From a virus: DNA of 25,957 nt. The position numbers and the translations under genes are program-made. The notes under the pieces were generated by a model that was not told the DNA's origin, did no database searches, and saw only the letters and a program-made list of their open reading frames with translations. Position 1 is the first letter of the stretch. Each line of letters begins with the position of its first letter. The DNA lies in the IMG/VR virus record IMGVR_UViG_3300006920_000208, positions 1 to 25,957 of that record. One strand, given 5' to 3'. Below are positions 6,754-13,737 of this stretch, one piece after another.

Positions 6754-7428
6754 ATGAACGTAACATACATAGATCATATGGGCAGTGACTTAACAGTCGT
6801 TAACTCTGCCAGAGTTTCCTTCAACAAGGAATCACAACTAGAACAAAAGGTGGGACACAGTGACTTATCTGATAAAGATGTTAAACTTATCAAGTACTTG
6901 GCAGATCATGGTCATTGGTCTCCATTCTCCCACTGCTCTATTCAATTCAGAATCGAAGCACCCCTTTTCGTAGCAAGGCAATTAGTCAAACATCAGGTAG
7001 GATTAGCTTGGAATGAAGTTAGTCGTAGATATGTAGACTCTTTACCGTCATTCTACACTCCTAAGATGTGGAGGAAGAGAGCAGACAATGTAAAGCAGGG
7101 TAGCTCTGAGGAGCAGGTGGAGTACGATATAAGCCAGTACACGTTGGCTTGTATCAATGAGTACCAACATATGTTAGATGCAGGGATTGCCCCTGAGCTA
7201 GCTCGTATGGTGCTCCCACAGAATATGTACACAGAATGGTATTGGTCTGGTTCATTGTATGCCTTTGCTAGGGTATGCAAGCAGAGACTAGACAGTACAT
7301 CACAAAAAGAAACACAGTATATTGCAGACTTAATTAGTCAAGAATGTGCAAGACACTTTAAGCATAGCTGGAAACAATTAACTGGAGAGGAGTATAGGGT
7401 TAGAAATGACAAACAATACATTGAATAA
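6754..7428 (+). CDS. thyX: Flavin-dependent thymidylate synthase ThyX
   Basis: Makes dTMP from dUMP using methylene-tetrahydrofolate, FAD and NADPH, independently of host ThyA. At 224 aa it is of normal ThyX length. Diagnostic parts are H-W-S-P-F-S-H (54-60), which binds folate/flavin, F-V-A-R-Q (72-76), and the signature region K79-H-Q through N87-E-V-S90-R-R-Y93. The classical signature is RHR, seven residues, Ser; here RHR reads K-H-Q and the spacer to the serine is one residue longer, with a Trp before Asn-Glu. The later A-R-M-V-L-P and the C-terminal H-F-K-H-S-W are also family-like. It overlaps the RNR gene by 23 bases, so thymidine supply and ribonucleotide reduction are coupled. Confidence 0.95.
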   Translation: MNVTYIDHMGSDLTVVNSARVSFNKESQLEQKVGHSDLSDKDVKLIKYLADHGHWSPFSHCSIQFRIEAPLFVARQLVKHQVGLAWNEVSRRYVDSLPSFYTPKMWRKRADNVKQGSSEEQVEYDISQYTLACINEYQHMLDAGIAPELARMVLPQNMYTEWYWSGSLYAFARVCKQRLDSTSQKETQYIADLISQECARHFKHSWKQLTGEEYRVRNDKQYIE

Positions 7429-9316
7429 TACATTGCCGACAGACTACCAAACATTCATTGCAACGTCACGTTATGCACGTTGGATTGAGGAAGAGAACCG
7501 TCGTGAGACTTGGACTGAAACAGTTGCACGTTTCATTGACAACATTGTACGTCCTGCCTATGACGACCCTAAAACAATCAATGAGATTGAAGAAGCCATC
7601 CTAAACTTAGAGGTCATGCCTTCAATGAGAGCCTTGATGACGGCTGGTCCTGCTGCAGATCGTGACAACACCTGTGTATATAACTGTAGCTACCTACCTG
7701 TAGACCACCCACGTGCCTTCGACGAGGCTATGTTTATTCTACTATGTGGTACAGGTGTAGGCTTCAGTGTTGAACGTCAAGCTATCCAGAAGCTACCATA
7801 TGTTCCAGTTGAGTTGTCTGAGACAGATGACATGATTGTTATACAGGACAGCAAAGAAGGTTGGGCTAAGGGGCTACGTAAACTAATCAACCTGTTGTAT
7901 CTAGGTGACGTGCCTAAGTGGGACTTGTCGAAGATACGTCCTGCAGGTACACGACTAAAGACTTTCGGTGGTCGTGCCTCTGGACCTGAGCCATTGAATG
8001 ATTTGTTTAACTTTGTTACAGCTAAGTTCAAGGGTGCAGCAGGTCGTAAGCTTAACAGTGTTGAGTGTCACGACATCATGTGTAAGATTGGTGAGGTTGT
8101 GGTAGTAGGTGGTGTACGTCGTAGTGCCATGATTAGTTTATCTAACCTATCTGATGACCGTATGAGACATGCTAAGTCTGGTCAGTGGTGGGAGAATGAA
8201 GGCCAACGTGCACTAGCTAACAACTCTGTTGCCTACACAGAGAAGCCTGACATGGAAACATTTATGAGAGAGTGGACTGCTCTTGTAGAATCTAAGTCAG
8301 GTGAACGTGGTATCTTCAGCCGTGAAGCTGCAGATAAACATGTAGAACGTAATGGTCGTCGTGAGACAGGACATGAGTGGGGTACTAACCCATGTAGTGA
8401 AATCATCTTACGTCCATATCAATTCTGTAATCTAACAGAGGTGGTGGTGAGACCAACTGACACAGAGAAGAGCTTGTCTAGGAAGATTAAACTTGCTACA
8501 ATACTGGGTACGATTCAATCAACCTTCACCCATATGCCTTATCTACGGCCTATATGGAGGAAGAATACAGAGGCAGAGAGGCTGTTGGGTGTGAGCCTGA
8601 CTGGTATTATGGACAATGAACTTACTTACAAAGCAGATAAAAAACTATTGGAGAAACTCAGGGGTGTGGCTGTACAAACAAATATCGAAGCTGCAGAAAA
8701 GCTTGGAATCAATCAGTCATCAGCCATCACTTGTGTCAAGCCTTCGGGTACTGTATCACAGCTTGTTGATAGTGCCAGTGGCATTCATGCTAGGCATAGT
8801 GAGTATTATATCCGTACTGTACGAGGGGATAACAAAGATCCTCTCACACAATTCCTAAAAGATTCTGGCATACCATCAGAGCCTTGTGTAATGAAGCCTG
8901 ACAGCACGACTGTCTTCAGCTTCCCTACTAAGTCTCCTGACAATGCAGTCACACGTAACGACATGGATGCTATTGAGCAGCTAGAGTTGTGGAAAAGCTA
9001 TGCACTGAACTGGTGTGAGCACAAGCCATCTGTCACCATCACAGTACGTGAAGCTGAGTGGATGAAGGTAGGTGCTTGGGTGTACGAGAACTTTGACATC
9101 TGCTCTGGTGTATCTTTTCTACCTCACTCAGATCATACCTATGCACAGGCTCCCTATCAGGATTGTGACAAGGCTACGTACAAGGAAGCTTACTCTAAGA
9201 TGCCAAAGGTAATCGACTGGGTTAAGTTGTCAGAGTATGAGATGGAAGATAACACAGCAGGATCACAGACATTGGCATGTAGTGGTGACTCTTGTGAAGT
9301 GGTTGACCTGATATGA
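7406..9316 (+). CDS. Class II (adenosylcobalamin-dependent) ribonucleotide reductase
   Basis: Reduces ribonucleotides to deoxynucleotides by a radical started from adenosylcobalamin, so it needs vitamin B12 but no oxygen and no second subunit. At 636 aa it resembles the monomeric triphosphate reductase type (Lactobacillus leichmannii, 739 aa). Visible residues are the N-terminal redox cysteine Cys94 (Y-N-C-S-Y), the radical loop N328-P-C330-S-E332 with the thiyl cysteine, the second redox cysteine Cys341 (F-C-N-L), the phosphate-binding K-P-S-G-T-V-S, and a C-terminal shuttle pair Cys625/Cys630. No ATP-cone is seen at the N-terminus. No separate small subunit lies nearby, which supports class II. 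The ATGA overlap with glutaredoxin suggests that protein, or the DUF1289 protein after it, helps re-reduce the C-terminal cysteines. Confidence 0.95.
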   Translation: MTNNTLNNTLPTDYQTFIATSRYARWIEEENRRETWTETVARFIDNIVRPAYDDPKTINEIEEAILNLEVMPSMRALMTAGPAADRDNTCVYNCSYLPVDHPRAFDEAMFILLCGTGVGFSVERQAIQKLPYVPVELSETDDMIVIQDSKEGWAKGLRKLINLLYLGDVPKWDLSKIRPAGTRLKTFGGRASGPEPLNDLFNFVTAKFKGAAGRKLNSVECHDIMCKIGEVVVVGGVRRSAMISLSNLSDDRMRHAKSGQWWENEGQRALANNSVAYTEKPDMETFMREWTALVESKSGERGIFSREAADKHVERNGRRETGHEWGTNPCSEIILRPYQFCNLTEVVVRPTDTEKSLSRKIKLATILGTIQSTFTHMPYLRPIWRKNTEAERLLGVSLTGIMDNELTYKADKKLLEKLRGVAVQTNIEAAEKLGINQSSAITCVKPSGTVSQLVDSASGIHARHSEYYIRTVRGDNKDPLTQFLKDSGIPSEPCVMKPDSTTVFSFPTKSPDNAVTRNDMDAIEQLELWKSYALNWCEHKPSVTITVREAEWMKVGAWVYENFDICSGVSFLPHSDHTYAQAPYQDCDKATYKEAYSKMPKVIDWVKLSEYEMEDNTAGSQTLACSGDSCEVVDLI

Positions 9317-9549
9317 GGATGGTAGCAGAGATATGGGGCAGGGAAAACTGTACCTACTGTATCAAAGCAAAAGAACTTTGCACACAAAGAAACATACCAT
9401 TTGAGTATATAGATGTTAACACACCTGATCTTCTTGATTCGTTTAAGAAAAACTTTCCAGACCAGAAGACAGTGCCACAGATAAAACTTAATACTAAGTA
9501 CGTCGGTGGCTACACAGAGTTAGCTAATAAACTAGACAATGAACCTTAG
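9313..9549 (+). CDS. Glutaredoxin
   Basis: A 78-aa dithiol glutaredoxin of the short phage/NrdH-like size. It carries the redox motif C13-T-Y-C16 after the first beta strand, T-V-P at 53-55 (the cis-proline next to the active site), and G-G-Y near 65-67 for glutathione binding. It probably passes electrons to the ribonucleotide reductase encoded immediately upstream (ATGA overlap), as T4 NrdC does for its RNR. The C-terminal codons overlap the DUF1289 gene by 11 bases. Nothing is missing from the fold. Confidence 0.93.
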   Translation: MRMVAEIWGRENCTYCIKAKELCTQRNIPFEYIDVNTPDLLDSFKKNFPDQKTVPQIKLNTKYVGGYTELANKLDNEP

Positions 9550-9730
9550 AGTATACGGGATAGATTCTTCTAGCCCCTGCAAGACGGCCTGTGAGTTAGA
9601 TGCTGACAGGTCGTTTTGTTTAGGTTGTGGTAGAACAGTCTCAGACATTAGAAACTGGAGTAAGATGTCTGACGATACAAAAATTAAATCAAAGTTTGAA
9701 GCACAGAAAAAACTTCTTGACATCTTATAG
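9539..9730 (+). CDS. DUF1289 four-cysteine protein
   Basis: A 63-aa protein with the DUF1289 pattern: S-P-C14-K-T-A-C18, then C27-L-G-C30-G-R-T and a trailing I-R-N-W-S. The C-x3-C-x8-C-x2-C spacing suggests a bound metal (zinc or Fe-S). DUF1289 proteins (for example E. coli YdhL) are common in Proteobacteria and have no settled function. The gene overlaps glutaredoxin and completes the thyX-RNR-glutaredoxin run, so a role in redox or metal handling for the reductase is a fair guess. Its last codons contain the -35 box of the next promoter, so the gene end has a double use. Confidence 0.85.
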   Translation: MNLRVYGIDSSSPCKTACELDADRSFCLGCGRTVSDIRNWSKMSDDTKIKSKFEAQKKLLDIL

Positions 9731-9745
9731 TATATTTACTATAAT
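9717..9745 (+). promoter_or_regulatory. Perfect consensus sigma70 promoter for the sugar cassette
   Basis: TTGACA (9717-9722), exactly 17 bases, TATAAT (9740-9745): both hexamers and the spacer match the bacterial housekeeping consensus fully. The -35 lies in the last codons of the DUF1289 gene. The expected start site, about 7 bases past the -10, is near 9752, one base before the leader hairpin that follows. It should be one of the strongest host-type promoters in the window. Confidence 0.85.
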
Positions 9746-9751
9746 AGTAGT

Positions 9752-9819
9752 TGACGGTGGGGAGTACCTCCTTCTCTAACGATTCCTCTCTCACTCCCTG
9801 CCGTCATTAGGAGGTTTAT
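9752..9819 (+). promoter_or_regulatory. 5' leader hairpin with anti-Shine-Dalgarno loop
   Basis: From the predicted start site the leader folds at once into a 14-bp stem, 9752-9765 with 9793-9806 (two G-U pairs, otherwise Watson-Crick), with a 27-nt pyrimidine-rich loop (9766-9792). Three bases after the stem begins the perfect ribosome-binding site AGGAGGT (9809-9815), 4 bases before ATG 9820. The first seven loop bases, ACCTCCT (9766-9772), are its exact complement. The hairpin has no U tract, so it is not a terminator. Likely roles are protection of the mRNA 5' end and/or translational control by loop-to-RBS pairing. The pairing is seen in the sequence; regulation is inferred. Confidence 0.65.
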
Positions 9820-10005
9820 ATGACAAAGATAGAACAACTACACGTCGGAATACAAGCATGGAAGAAACTAGGATGGCTACCATACTGTCCAAATAACGTA
9901 AGAAAGTATATCTCTTTCATTCCTTTTTACATGCCATACAATCTGATGAGAAGAAAAATATACAACGGTTATACATTAACAATGGGTAATAAAAAGAATG
10001 TTTAA
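9820..10005 (+). CDS. Small basic protein leading the sugar cassette
   Basis: A 61-aa protein of unknown function, with the best ribosome-binding site in the window (AGGAGGT) and a consensus promoter in front. It is basic (many Lys and Arg) and has a Trp/Pro/Tyr-rich middle (K-L-G-W-L-P-Y-C-P) followed by an aromatic stretch, I-P-F-Y-M-P-Y, that could lie at a membrane surface. There is no clear transmembrane helix and no recognisable domain. It overlaps the glycosyltransferase gene by 8 bases. Strong initiation here may mainly serve to load ribosomes for the downstream enzymes by coupling. Confidence 0.7.
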   Translation: MTKIEQLHVGIQAWKKLGWLPYCPNNVRKYISFIPFYMPYNLMRRKIYNGYTLTMGNKKNV

Positions 10006-10768
10006 TGTACGTACCCCTACTATATATGTAGGCTATGACGTAAGAGATCACAGAGCCTACGAAGTATTACATGAATCAATTAAAAACTACACAGACAAGT
10101 ATCCAATCGTACCTTTGATTGAGCCAGTGCTCCGTAAGATAGGTCTGTTTCGTAGAACACATAATACATTTAAACATAATCCAATGCAGAAGTATGATGC
10201 CTTTGACGGTAAACCATACAGCACAGACTTTACATTCACACGATTCCTTGTCCCTAGTTTAAATCTACATAGTGGGCTGGCATTGTTTATGGATGCTGAC
10301 ATGCTAATGAGGTCAGACCCTACAGAAATCTTTGAGACATATGGCAGACAGAAGCAGTATGCAGTACAGGTGGTTAAACACAAATACAATCCAGAGGCAG
10401 GGGTTAAGCTAGATGGTGTAGAACAAACACGTTACCATAGAAAGAACTGGTCTAGTTTTATTTTGTTTAACTGTGACCACGAAAAGAATAGGCAGCTTAC
10501 GGTAGACGATGTAAATCTAAAGTCTGGTTCTTGGCTGCACTCTTTTGGTTGGCTAGAGGACGACGAGATAGGCAGCATCAACGAAGAGTGGAACTGGTTG
10601 GACGGTCACTCAGATCCTTTCATCGAACCTAAGAACGTACACTTTACCACAGGTGGTCCTTGGTTTAACAAGTGGAAGCCGTCACGTTTAGTTGACGAAG
10701 CATTCAGTGAAGAGTGGCTCAAGGCAGAACAATTAATAACAACAAAGAGAGTAATGGAGAACATGTAA
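9998..10768 (+). CDS. GT-A-fold glycosyltransferase (GT8-like)
   Basis: A 256-aa nucleotide-sugar transferase. After an N-terminal beta strand (I-Y-V-G-Y-D, 9-14) it has F-T-R-F-L-V-P (79-85), then the metal-binding D99-A-D101 in F-M-D-A-D-M, and a C-terminal H215-F-T-T-G-G-P-W that matches the second metal-ligand region of GT8-like enzymes. It is single-domain and soluble, with no signal or membrane segment. The donor could be the GDP-sugar made by the dehydratase encoded further down the same cassette, but the substrate cannot be read from the sequence. Its stop overlaps the next start as TAATG. It may decorate virion protein or host surface sugar. Confidence 0.85.
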   Translation: MFNVRTPTIYVGYDVRDHRAYEVLHESIKNYTDKYPIVPLIEPVLRKIGLFRRTHNTFKHNPMQKYDAFDGKPYSTDFTFTRFLVPSLNLHSGLALFMDADMLMRSDPTEIFETYGRQKQYAVQVVKHKYNPEAGVKLDGVEQTRYHRKNWSSFILFNCDHEKNRQLTVDDVNLKSGSWLHSFGWLEDDEIGSINEEWNWLDGHSDPFIEPKNVHFTTGGPWFNKWKPSRLVDEAFSEEWLKAEQLITTKRVMENM

Positions 10769-13068
10769 TGTATACGTTTGTAACATCATTTAATAAAGAA
10801 TCATACAACACATATGGACTAGAGATGTTAAAGTCTGTCAGTGAAAACTGGAAGACAACTGCAGGTATGTTACGTTTAGTTGTATACGTAGAAGGCTTTG
10901 ATAGTTTAGATGAGCTACCAGAACACGAGTTTAGTTCTGTCATTGAGTACCGTCACCTTGAACACGTAGAGGCACGTACTGTTTTCCTAGAACGTAACTC
11001 AGATAAGAACGGCACTCTTGAAGGTGGTCACTATAACTACCGTATGGATGCTGCACGTTTCTGTCACAAGGTATATGCTTTCTCTGATCTAGCATTTGAA
11101 TTAATTTCAGATGACTACAGAGGTTGGCTTGTCTGGTTAGATGCCGACACAGTTACTACAAAAGAGTTTACTGCTGGTGATGCAGCTAAGTTACTACCAG
11201 AAAGTAAAGAGGTAGTACACCTTGGTCGTATTGACATCGACTACAGTGAGACAGGGTTTGTAGGATGGAACTTAAACATGCACAATGCAGCATCTCTTAT
11301 TACAGACATGAGGGGTGCATATGATACCGATGAGATCTTTGGTTATAGAGAGTGGACAGATGCTTTCTTATTTGAACGTCTACTAAATATCTATAAGGCT
11401 CACGGCATGGAAGTATTAAATCTTTCAGAAGGTGTACGTGGACTAGCTGTAGTTGAAAACTCTCCACTAAAAGATTTCTTTGTACACAAGAAGGGTAACT
11501 TAAAGTTTGTAGATGCTGAACCAGCCCAACCTACCAAGCAGTTGAAAGGTGCTAAACGATACAAGCAACTAGCTGATATTGTTAGACATTATTCAGAAGA
11601 TAATGATAACTTTAGTATTCTTGAAGTTGGTACGTGGGACGGTCGTCGTGCTATTGAGATGGCACTGGCTGCTTTTGAGTCTGTTGACAAGGTGCACTAT
11701 CGTGGCTTTGATTTGTTTGAAGATGCTACAGATGAGACAGATAAGGTAGAACTAAACGTAAAGAAACATAATACTATATCTGCTATATCCGAAAGACTTC
11801 AACAGTTCTCTGATAAGATGAATGAGAATAATAAAGAGTTTACATTCTCTCTACATAAGGGAGATACAAAGGATACACTGAAAGGCTCTAAGCATTTAGA
11901 TGTTGACCTAGCTTACATTGACGGTGGTCATTCATATGAAACTGTTAAGAGTGATTACGACCATCTATCTTCTGTTCCTGTAGTTGTATTCGATGACTAC
12001 TATAGTCCAATGGATGAAGACACTGTTGTTTCAGAAGATCATAGAGGGATTATAAAAACATTTAAAGATATTAAAGTTAAACGTAAGGCAGTGCTTCCAT
12101 CTGAAGACCCAACAACATTGGGCTGGTATGTACACCTAGCTATTGCACTACAGGATTCAGATACCGTTAAGGACTTACCTACTTCGTTGACACGTGTACC
12201 TATTATTGTTAAGCCTAAAGACTCTATGCCTGTAGATGACATACGTAATAATGTACGTGAGAATGTTAAACTAATTAATAACTTTGATTGGGTAAAGAAC
12301 TACAAGCCTACAGAAGAACATGCAATCATTGTGTCAGGTGGTAAGTTAGACTTTATTAAGATAAAGAAACTACAGCAGGAAACAAATGCAAAAGTATTTT
12401 GTGTTAAACATTCCTATCAACGTCTGCTAAAGAATGGCATCAAACCATTTGCTTGTGTAGTGTTAGACCCACGTCCTATGGAAGGTGTTAGCACACATGG
12501 TGTAGTACGTAAAGACTTGTTTAAAAAGATTGATCCTACGACTAAGTTCTTTATTGCTTCTATGACAGACATTACGGTAACGAAATACATAATGGAAAAG
12601 ACAGACAACATACTAGGCTTCCATGCTTTTACGGATGCCATACGAGATGAAACTGTTACTAATAAAGTAACTATTGCAGAGGGCATTGGTATAAATCCAG
12701 GGGAATTATTAATCTCTGGTGGCACATGTGCTGCTACTCGTACCATTGGATTGCTTGAGACATTGGGATATACTAACCAACATTTGTTTGGTTTTGATTG
12801 TAGTGTTACAGAGAAGGAAGCTAAGAAGCATAAGGATATTAAAGACGAAGCAGGTAACGACAAGTATCTTGCAGTAGAAACAGGTGACAAGAAGTTCTTT
12901 ACAACTGGAGAGCTGCTAGCTTTAGCTCAGGACTTAGAACGTATGTTTGAAGACAAGGCATGTAAAATAAACTTTAAGTTTTACGGCTCTGACAGTCTAG
13001 CTGCACAGGTGTTTGAGCAATCATATTACAATGAACATTATAAGACGTTTGACCAATGGCTAAATTAA
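10768..13068 (+). CDS. Three-domain protein: glycosyltransferase + SAM methyltransferase + DUF115/MAF-like
   Basis: A 766-aa fusion. The frame opens at 10714, but the ATG at 10768 overlaps the upstream stop (TAATG), has GGAG upstream and starts a beta strand (M-Y-T-F-V-T-S-F), so it is the likely start. Residues 1-245 are GT-A-like, with D125-A-D127 and W-T-D-A-F-L-F-E-R. Residues about 265-450 are a class I SAM methyltransferase: motif I E-V-G-T-W-D-G-R (286-293) and Y-I-D-G-G-H-S-Y (383-390), as in Methyltransf_24-type sugar methylases. Residues about 515-760 resemble DUF115, the MAF flagellin glycosyltransferase family: V-S-G-G-K-L (522-527), N-G-I-K-P...V-V-L-D-P and I-S-G-G-T-C-A-A (649-656). 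It probably transfers and methylates a sugar; acceptor unknown. Confidence 0.85.
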   Translation: MYTFVTSFNKESYNTYGLEMLKSVSENWKTTAGMLRLVVYVEGFDSLDELPEHEFSSVIEYRHLEHVEARTVFLERNSDKNGTLEGGHYNYRMDAARFCHKVYAFSDLAFELISDDYRGWLVWLDADTVTTKEFTAGDAAKLLPESKEVVHLGRIDIDYSETGFVGWNLNMHNAASLITDMRGAYDTDEIFGYREWTDAFLFERLLNIYKAHGMEVLNLSEGVRGLAVVENSPLKDFFVHKKGNLKFVDAEPAQPTKQLKGAKRYKQLADIVRHYSEDNDNFSILEVGTWDGRRAIEMALAAFESVDKVHYRGFDLFEDATDETDKVELNVKKHNTISAISERLQQFSDKMNENNKEFTFSLHKGDTKDTLKGSKHLDVDLAYIDGGHSYETVKSDYDHLSSVPVVVFDDYYSPMDEDTVVSEDHRGIIKTFKDIKVKRKAVLPSEDPTTLGWYVHLAIALQDSDTVKDLPTSLTRVPIIVKPKDSMPVDDIRNNVRENVKLINNFDWVKNYKPTEEHAIIVSGGKLDFIKIKKLQQETNAKVFCVKHSYQRLLKNGIKPFACVVLDPRPMEGVSTHGVVRKDLFKKIDPTTKFFIASMTDITVTKYIMEKTDNILGFHAFTDAIRDETVTNKVTIAEGIGINPGELLISGGTCAATRTIGLLETLGYTNQHLFGFDCSVTEKEAKKHKDIKDEAGNDKYLAVETGDKKFFTTGELLALAQDLERMFEDKACKINFKFYGSDSLAAQVFEQSYYNEHYKTFDQWLN

Positions 13069-13514
13069 AAGAAAAACAAGAGCTGTTCTGTCAGAACTAT
13101 TTTATTACACGTAATGCTACGAAGGCAGCTCAATCTGCTGGATATAGTGAGCAGTCTGCATACAATCAGGGCTATCGTCTACTCAAACAACCTGACATCC
13201 AAGACAGGTTAAAAGAGTTAGAGTCAGAAGTAAGTACCGACCTAGATGTTATAACAGAGCTAGAGCAGCAGTACGAAGCTGCTAAACTAACTGGCTCTGG
13301 TCAGGTGGCACTCAAGGCACTAGAGTTGTTGTCACGTGTACGTGGTAACAATCAGGAAGACGAGGGGCCTACAGACTTAGAAGGACTAGAAGAAAGCATT
13401 AAGCATTCGTTTCAAACAATAGGTAAAGAAAAAGTATACGAGCTTTTAATGCAAACATTCCCTGAAGACTTTGACGACGAGGAAGAAGAGGACAAGGTAG
13501 ATGCTGATAGCTGA
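13056..13514 (+). CDS. Terminase small subunit
   Basis: A 152-aa DNA-recognition subunit that starts packaging. The N-terminal domain has the Terminase_2-type helix-turn-helix: K-Q-E-L-F-C-Q-N-Y at 7-15, then N-A-T-K-A-A-Q-S-A-G-Y-S and a basic L-L-K-Q-P-D-I-Q-D-R-L. A central helical region would form the ring oligomer. The C-terminus is very acidic (D-D-E-E-E-E-D-K), as in other small terminases. It overlaps the three-domain sugar enzyme by 13 bases and lies on the opposite strand from the virion genes. The large subunit is not in the window. This separation from structural genes is unusual compared with T7, where gp18 and gp19 sit with the late genes. Confidence 0.88.
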   Translation: MAKLKEKQELFCQNYFITRNATKAAQSAGYSEQSAYNQGYRLLKQPDIQDRLKELESEVSTDLDVITELEQQYEAAKLTGSGQVALKALELLSRVRGNNQEDEGPTDLEGLEESIKHSFQTIGKEKVYELLMQTFPEDFDDEEEEDKVDADS

Positions 13515-13701
13515 GGCACTTTGTTATCTATACCTACAAACTGCAACACATGCACGTATGGACAATCAATCTAATGTATTAGTACGTCGTTGTCATTATA
13601 ATTGTGACGGTGTATCTAAAACACATCAGATATATTTTGAAGATAAATGTCCTGATAAAATAAAGAAAGGGACTAGATCAATCTATAAAAACGTGTTATA
13701 A
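13501..13701 (+). CDS. Small hypothetical protein (66 aa)
   Basis: A 66-aa protein of unknown function overlapping the terminase small-subunit end by 14 bases. A GAGGACAAGG stretch lies just upstream of ATG 13501. The C-terminal half is basic, with R-C-H-Y-N-C and D-K-C-P-D (three cysteines and a histidine, possible metal ligands). The N-terminus is weakly hydrophobic. It fills the space before gmd almost exactly, and its stop lies inside the -10 box of the gmd promoter. The close fit and phage-like codon use support it, but no family is recognised. Confidence 0.55.
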   Translation: MLIAEALCYLYLQTATHARMDNQSNVLVRRCHYNCDGVSKTHQIYFEDKCPDKIKKGTRSIYKNVL

Positions 13702-13702
13702 T
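13694..13702 (+). promoter_or_regulatory. Extended -10 promoter upstream of gmd
   Basis: TGT followed by a perfect TATAAT (13697-13702) forms an extended -10 element. The -35 region 17 bases upstream (13674-13679, TAGATC) is poor, which extended -10 promoters tolerate. The stop codon of the preceding small gene lies within the -10 box. The expected start is near 13709, giving a 29-nt leader to gmd. Confidence 0.55.
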
Positions 13703-13737
13703 AATAAAGAATTTTTTGGGAAGAAAGAGTATATAGT

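Noticed and set aside
8616-8858. 80-aa plus-strand frame inside the RNR gene
   Set aside because: Out-of-frame shadow of a clearly conserved enzyme region.
9757-9810. Short GTG-to-TAG frame in the sugar-cassette leader as a leader peptide
   Set aside because: No ribosome-binding site fits within the few bases of leader before it and the GTG is buried in the stem; probably chance.
10714-10767. Upstream ATG 10714 for the three-domain protein
   Set aside because: It lies inside the glycosyltransferase gene and adds a low-information tail; ATG 10768 gives a TAATG junction as elsewhere in the window.
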